Of a stretch of DNA of 9,904 nt, positions 5,220 through 9,904 are shown one piece after another (position 1 is the stretch's first letter; each line of letters opens with the position of its first letter). The DNA is from Kangiellaceae bacterium (GTDB lineage Bacteria > Pseudomonadota > Gammaproteobacteria > Enterobacterales > Kangiellaceae). The notes under the pieces were generated by a model. The model had not been told where the DNA came from. It made no database searches and worked only from the letters and a program-made list of their open reading frames with translations. Location of the stretch: assembly GCA_030590405.1 (NCBI GenBank), contig JAUUYO010000128.1, positions 1-9,904 of the forward strand, written 5' to 3'. Both the position numbers and the translations under genes were made by a program.

Positions 5220-6323
5220 GTGCCACTTTTGAAGTCTTTAATCTGTTTTAAGGGATTTGACAATGGGCGTCGCTTTTTATTTATAAGCTTTGTTTGTTAC
5301 TTTTTATTAGTCCTGTTAGCTCCGGTGTTGAGTAAAGCGGCTATTCTTGTGGTACTGCTTATTTTAACCAGTTCTCCTATTTTGGCCGGTTCTTCAATTC
5401 GGCGGATTCGCGATGCTGGCTTTTCAATGCCTTTGGCCGCGATTCCATTAGTCATCTACTGGCTGAACTTTTTCGGTATTACTTATTTAGAGCATGGCGC
5501 TCGATGGGCATTGTTAGTACTTGGCGCTATCGGCACCATTGCGATGGCCACTATCAGTAATGCCAGGATCCGCCACAACCACGATTATCAAATGGGGTAT
5601 GACGGGCCGGTTAATCTCACCCCCGACAATCAGCCAATGATTAACCGAGACCGGATTGAACCAACCATTGCAGCCCATAAAAACCCGGATGGGCAAGCTG
5701 AAATTCCGCAAGCAGCGGTCGAAAAATACATTGCTCAAGAGGTCTATTCAGCGAACACAGACGGTGAATATTCAACGAATACTAGCTGGGAACATCGATT
5801 AGGTCTGTGGTTTAAAGCCAATCAAAAAATCAGCATTATTGGTCTGGTTGCGATCTTGATATTTACCTTGCTAATTGTTTCCTGGCCTTCTGTTGAAGAA
5901 CAGCCGCTGGAAAAAACCGAAGCCGAAGAAGCAAAAATTGAAACCACAAAAGCCCGCCTCAACAAAGTAGAAATGCCAGATCAATTCTGGCTTATGCTCG
6001 ATCAAAATGATTCACTCACAATTGGCTGGGAAGGTGATTTTAAGTCGGATGGTCTCTATTGGTCAGCTACTACCGGCAAGGGTGATAAAGACTGTGTTGA
6101 TCTTCATTTTAGTCTGGGTGAAGATATTAGAACTTTATTGGTAACGGTTAAAAATAGCGGAGACTATTATGCCGATTTTTCTCCGGTAGATACCGAAACA
6201 ATTATTAAGTCAATTGCTGATAAGGATCGCTTTAAACTCTGCGGTTATGAGTTTACTTTAAAAGGTACACGATCAATTTTACGCAAGAATCAGAAATACA
6301 GGGAATACTTGGAGATCGAGTAA
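5220..6323 (+). CDS. Unrecognised five-helix membrane protein with C-terminal extracytoplasmic-type domain
   Basis: This 367-residue protein starts at GTG behind a strong ribosome binding site. The first part has four hydrophobic segments at about 18-38, 40-58, 70-90 and 95-113. The motif SSIRRIRDAGFSMPLAAIPL (58-77) between the second and third recalls the RRLHDxGRSGW segment of DUF805 small membrane proteins, but the match is loose. A polar, Asn/Asp-rich stretch (about 118-200) leads to a fifth helix (about 204-222). An acidic Glu/Ala/Lys-rich linker (226-245) and a domain of about 115 residues follow, with two cysteines (C292, C341) that could form a disulfide if exported. Function is unknown. 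It diverges from the hydrolase operon across a 251 bp gap and converges on the SMC-like gene, so it appears to be a single-gene unit. Confidence 0.85.
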   Translation: MPLLKSLICFKGFDNGRRFLFISFVCYFLLVLLAPVLSKAAILVVLLILTSSPILAGSSIRRIRDAGFSMPLAAIPLVIYWLNFFGITYLEHGARWALLVLGAIGTIAMATISNARIRHNHDYQMGYDGPVNLTPDNQPMINRDRIEPTIAAHKNPDGQAEIPQAAVEKYIAQEVYSANTDGEYSTNTSWEHRLGLWFKANQKISIIGLVAILIFTLLIVSWPSVEEQPLEKTEAEEAKIETTKARLNKVEMPDQFWLMLDQNDSLTIGWEGDFKSDGLYWSATTGKGDKDCVDLHFSLGEDIRTLLVTVKNSGDYYADFSPVDTETIIKSIADKDRFKLCGYEFTLKGTRSILRKNQKYREYLEIE

Positions 6324-6362
6324 ATTTCTTTTTCATCATTTAACCAAATAGGTTTTTGCATA
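6324..6362. other. Short gap between convergent genes, no clear terminator
   Basis: These 39 bp separate the stop codons of the membrane protein and the SMC-like gene. T-rich stretches occur, but I see no GC-rich stem of useful length on either strand. Confidence 0.5.
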
Positions 6363-9300
6363 TTATTCAACAACTAATTCATCTAAAAAATCTAACTCAG
6401 CCTGACGATAAACGGTACGTTTATGATTAGCCCACAGAGCCTTAATTTTATCTTGATTGCAAACTTTACGATCTACTAATACTAGTGTTTTAAGTTCGCC
6501 TCGTGGTGCAGTACTCGGGCACTTGGCAAACACAAACTCATTACTAATGAGATCCATAAATGGCCCACACTTGCTGGATGGCATAATAAATACTAACTGC
6601 AAACCCAGTGATTGGGTCAAGTAATTAATCACCTCACGCGAGCGCGTTTCGTCCATTTTAGAAAAAGCTTCATCTACCAAAACAGTTCGTAAATGGCAGC
6701 TTCCTTCAGAAAAACGGAAAGCAGAGGTAATAGCTGCAGCTCGAATAATATAAGCCGGAGTTTCAAGCTGCCCGCCAGATCCTGTTCCATACTCACTGAG
6801 GGCTATGGATGGCTTTCCTTCCACTTCTTTGTAAATTTCATATTCTCGATAATTTCTATAATCTGCAATACGATTAAGCTCTTTAAGTGCTTTATCATTA
6901 TCTTCATTAAGCAACATAGCCATTAATTTGTCTCTAACTTGAATGCTCTGCTTTTTGAAGCTGGCTTCAAATAAGGTTTGTCCATCACTCAGATCAGGAT
7001 TTTTGATCACTTCTTCAAAAAATCTGGCGTACTCTCTAAATTCAGCTACCCAACGATAATCAAAACGGAACATTTCACGATCATCACCAAAACGGTGATT
7101 TTTGAGTTCCTGATTGAGCAAATCGATTTGTCGCTTGCCATCATTGATTGCCTGATGAATTGAATGGCAAAGGTTGGTCACAAACGTATGGTTAAAACTC
7201 TCTGTAAGCAGTTTTAATTCTTGATGTTTCTCTAACAGAATATTATTTTTGAGGCGATTAAAAATATTATCGATTTGTTGTTGCAATTTAACAATTCTCG
7301 AAAACAATGCCGAACTTAATTCTCCTGTATAAGCGATATAAATCAGGGAGTCACACGGTTGACAGATTTGATTGTGAGATTTAATCCTGTCGTCTACTTG
7401 CCGCTCATATTGACGCAAACTAGATTCATACTCTTCAAGTTGATTCGTTGCTACCTCTTTTGAGAGTGATTTCGCATCAATAACCGCATAATTAAGAGCA
7501 GAGTCAAGATCAAATTCGGTCCATGTCTCCAATATTTCTTTAAGATTTTCTTCGCAAGCATCAACCATTAAAAGCGCTTGTTCTTTTTCATCACTAAGCC
7601 GAATTAGCTTCCTGGCTAACATTTCTATTTTGTTCTTTAGTTTACCGAGGCTCTCAGTTAGCAGTCGTCCTTCTGCCTCTCTCGACTTTTCTTGTAATTC
7701 AAGATCCTGTAACTTATCCTCCAATGCTTGGTGATCACTTAGGTCAATTTGATCAATTAAGTTCTCAATCATCTGTAATTCTCGGTGACAACTTAGCGCC
7801 TCGGAAAGTTGTTCAGAGATATTGATCGGCTTTAATTGCTCAACCTGTTGATTAAGCTGCTTCGCCTGTTGCATTTGTTTATTCAGTTGGTCCCAATAAA
7901 TAGTCAACTCTTCTAGCTCTATCTTTTGTCCGGCCAGTGCTCGTTTTCGCGCTTTCTCACCAAAAACCAATTGGCTTTCGGCAATATCACAGCGGAACAT
8001 TGAGTAGTTTCCAGAAGCCAGGCAATCAACCGTTAACCCGCGCCGCGTAGTTCGCAATTCATGTTCGTCCTCAACCCTCAGCAAGCTTCCGTAACTGGCC
8101 ATAATATAGTTCTTTGCCGTGGCATGATTAAACTGCATCACATGACAAATTGAATTTTTGTCTAACGAAATTCGCTCTGCATCTTTTTGGGCTTTTTGTC
8201 CCTGAATAATCCTTGCGCGGTTATTTTTTCCAGGCAGGTTACGAATAATTCGAATAGCTTGCGCTTCATAGTTGTCATCAACCAATATTGAAAAACGTGC
8301 CCCACCCAAATAACCTTCGATAGCCATTTGCCAACGTTCATCAATGACTTCGACATAATCACATAATACTCGAGGATCAGCTTTTGGGCATTGACTCTCA
8401 ATCGCTAAAACTGCTTTTTCAACATAATCAGGATAAGAGACTTTCTGTTTTTCTAATCTATCAACTACTGCTTCCTTTTTGCGCCTTTCTCTGGCTGTTT
8501 GTTGATAAGCGATTTCGACCCGATCAAGATGGTTCGCTATTTGAGTTAAAGGCGATTTTACCCCTTGCTCCGAATCTGACCATAGAGAGTACCATTGATT
8601 GCACTGGTACTGTGCTTCTCGAAATTTATCTAGCTGCAATTCCAACCCTTGTATGTTGTTAAACATATCTCCCGATGATAAGCTTTGAACATCCAGCAGT
8701 TGGTCAGGCTCAAGGGCGAGTATTTTCTTGGCTGTGCCAATAATATTAAGTTGATTTAGCAATGGTAATTCTTTTTGAATATTGACCTCTTGCATGAACC
8801 GCATAATTTGCTGAGTTGCTTGAACCATTTCGTCCAATATTAAACTTTGTTGCAACAGGTCTTTCGCTATTTTCCTCAAATGAAGGCTTTCCGTTTGCTT
8901 TTGTTTTTCTAATTCATCTTTTTGTTGAAGTGCCGATATACCCAGTCTTTGCGCTTGCAATACGATAGTTTGCTCTCGTAGTTGAGCTGCTCTTTCACTA
9001 TTGAGTTGGATACCTTGATCTAATTCTGACTGCTCGCTATCAAACTGCTTCTGTTGACTTTTTGCGCCAAGATAGCTCTGTTGATAAGTTAGAAAGTCGT
9101 ATTTAGCTAAAGTATAACGGGCTACTTGTAGATCTCGCCAACTTTCGATATAGAGTTGACTGGTATTATTGGCACTATGTAAAATATCAACAGACTCTTG
9201 CAACCGGCTCGCATCACGCTCCATAGAATGAATGGTTTTGAGTTGCCCAGAAATAGAGCGAACGGCTTCGCCTAAGTCTTTCTTTTCCAGTATTTCGTCG

Positions 9301-9904
9301 GCTACAAAACGATTAATACTTTGTACCGGTTTATAAGCCATAAATCGAGAGAAAGCTTTGGCGGCATTCATTGCTTCTACTTCGGTGACAGCATCTTTTT
9401 TACCGCGAAGTACACCATAAAGCCGGCGCAAATAAGCACGTTTTGTATCGTATTTTTCAACACAGGATTTTCCAAAGAACTGAATTAAACTCGCATGTAA
9501 ATTATCCAGAGTTAGTACCGCTTGACTGGGTTGTAAATCATCTAGGGTTAGCAATCGATGTTGCTGCTGGGTTAAGATATAAAAGACTAACTCTTCTTGC
9601 TTGGCGAGTCTGTTTTTTCCCGCATTTTCAATCCATGCACGCACACCTATCAGCGCGGTAAAGGCTTCTCCACTTTCTCCCTGGGTTGGATAATAAGTGG
9701 CTGCCATGTAGCCGTCTGTTGGATTTAATCTTGAATAGCTACCATCATCACAGCCTAATATGTAAGATGCCAGAGTTCTAACTTTTTTACCACCTCGCCC
9801 TCTTTGAGTCGTTTCATCTTGCCCTGGATTATACTGAAATAGATTTTCATGAGCTGCCGTCATGACGGTTTGGATCAAATCCGCAGCGGTGGTTTTCCCT
9901 GAAC
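6363..9904 (-). CDS. SMC-like ATPase of the MukB/MksB/JetC type, 5' end outside the window
   Basis: At least 1180 residues are visible and the frame stays open to the right edge. The first visible codons (SGKTTAADLIQT, from 9902) are the end of a Walker A motif, so the real start lies beyond the window and TTG 9878 is not it. Positions below count from TTG 9878. An N-terminal head section with KVRTLASYILG (about 32-42) comes first. Coiled-coil-rich sequence (about 200-480), a hinge-like globular section (about 490-635, with VIDERWQMAIEGYLGG) and a second coiled-coil-rich stretch (about 640-890) follow. The C-terminal head has signature YGTGSGGQ (about 1030) and Walker B VLVDEAFSKMD (about 1065-1075), plus about 90 residues of tail. 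Such proteins act as condensin-like DNA motors with a kleisin and a WHD subunit, in Wadjet plasmid defence or MksBEF chromosome organisation. The partner genes should lie upstream, to the right. No JetD-type gene follows. Confidence 0.82.
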   Translation of the reverse strand, partial: SGKTTAADLIQTVMTAAHENLFQYNPGQDETTQRGRGGKKVRTLASYILGCDDGSYSRLNPTDGYMAATYYPTQGESGEAFTALIGVRAWIENAGKNRLAKQEELVFYILTQQQHRLLTLDDLQPSQAVLTLDNLHASLIQFFGKSCVEKYDTKRAYLRRLYGVLRGKKDAVTEVEAMNAAKAFSRFMAYKPVQSINRFVADEILEKKDLGEAVRSISGQLKTIHSMERDASRLQESVDILHSANNTSQLYIESWRDLQVARYTLAKYDFLTYQQSYLGAKSQQKQFDSEQSELDQGIQLNSERAAQLREQTIVLQAQRLGISALQQKDELEKQKQTESLHLRKIAKDLLQQSLILDEMVQATQQIMRFMQEVNIQKELPLLNQLNIIGTAKKILALEPDQLLDVQSLSSGDMFNNIQGLELQLDKFREAQYQCNQWYSLWSDSEQGVKSPLTQIANHLDRVEIAYQQTARERRKKEAVVDRLEKQKVSYPDYVEKAVLAIESQCPKADPRVLCDYVEVIDERWQMAIEGYLGGARFSILVDDNYEAQAIRIIRNLPGKNNRARIIQGQKAQKDAERISLDKNSICHVMQFNHATAKNYIMASYGSLLRVEDEHELRTTRRGLTVDCLASGNYSMFRCDIAESQLVFGEKARKRALAGQKIELEELTIYWDQLNKQMQQAKQLNQQVEQLKPINISEQLSEALSCHRELQMIENLIDQIDLSDHQALEDKLQDLELQEKSREAEGRLLTESLGKLKNKIEMLARKLIRLSDEKEQALLMVDACEENLKEILETWTEFDLDSALNYAVIDAKSLSKEVATNQLEEYESSLRQYERQVDDRIKSHNQICQPCDSLIYIAYTGELSSALFSRIVKLQQQIDNIFNRLKNNILLEKHQELKLLTESFNHTFVTNLCHSIHQAINDGKRQIDLLNQELKNHRFGDDREMFRFDYRWVAEFREYARFFEEVIKNPDLSDGQTLFEASFKKQSIQVRDKLMAMLLNEDNDKALKELNRIADYRNYREYEIYKEVEGKPSIALSEYGTGSGGQLETPAYIIRAAAITSAFRFSEGSCHLRTVLVDEAFSKMDETRSREVINYLTQSLGLQLVFIMPSSKCGPFMDLISNEFVFAKCPSTAPRGELKTLVLVDRKVCNQDKIKALWANHKRTVYRQAELDFLDELVVE

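Noticed and set aside
6324..6362. Bidirectional terminator between the convergent genes
   Set aside because: No convincing stem could be found in the 39 bp; only T-rich stretches.
6693..9661. Open frames antisense to the SMC-like gene
   Set aside because: They are short, lack ribosome binding sites, have no recognisable domains, and overlap a clearly coding frame throughout.
9876..9878. TTG as the start of the SMC-like protein
   Set aside because: The frame stays open to the edge and the codons before it encode SGKTTAAD, the end of a Walker A motif, so the gene starts outside the window.

Overview
The window looks like a moderately AT-rich gammaproteobacterial chromosome. The evidence is the Fis-type sigma-54 activator, strong -24/-12 promoters, an RND/HlyD-type adaptor paired with an NtrY-like kinase, and a GTAG-headed REP-like element. 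Species cannot be assigned from sequence alone, and no rRNA, tRNA, insertion sequence or CRISPR array was seen.

Left block (1-5100, all on the minus strand). Read in the direction of transcription, the order is: membrane-anchored alpha/beta hydrolase (4968-4015), crotonase-family protein (4033-3248, overlapping the hydrolase by 19 bp), sigma-54-dependent NtrC-family response regulator (3205-1862), membrane sensor histidine kinase (1795-497), then after a 303 bp gap the first 64 codons of an HlyD/MacA-like periplasmic adaptor (193 to the window edge). Good candidate sigma-54 promoters lie before the hydrolase (5082-5097) and before the adaptor (254-269). The second has a dyad centred about 97 bp upstream of its predicted start, a usual place for an NtrC-type activator site. 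The layout suggests that the two-component system drives an envelope export system and also its own operon, with two acyl/ester-metabolism-type enzymes made from the same transcript.

The 303 bp gap (194-496) holds, in transcription order, a REP-like inverted doublet, the dyad, a weak IHF-like match, the sigma-54 promoter and the ribosome binding site. The divergent gap (4969-5219) holds an 18 bp sequence repeated four times in the predicted leader of the hydrolase operon, the second sigma-54 promoter, and a GTTAGC/GCTAAC inverted repeat.

Right block. A plus-strand gene (5220-6323) encodes an unrecognised five-helix membrane protein with a C-terminal domain predicted to be extracytoplasmic. 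It converges, with a 39 bp gap, on a large SMC-like ATPase gene (6363 to beyond 9904, minus strand) of the MukB/MksB/JetC type. That gene is cut by the right edge inside its Walker A motif. It is the last gene of its transcription unit and no nuclease gene (JetD/MksG) follows it, so whether it belongs to a Wadjet anti-plasmid system or a MksBEF condensin depends on sequence to the right of the window.
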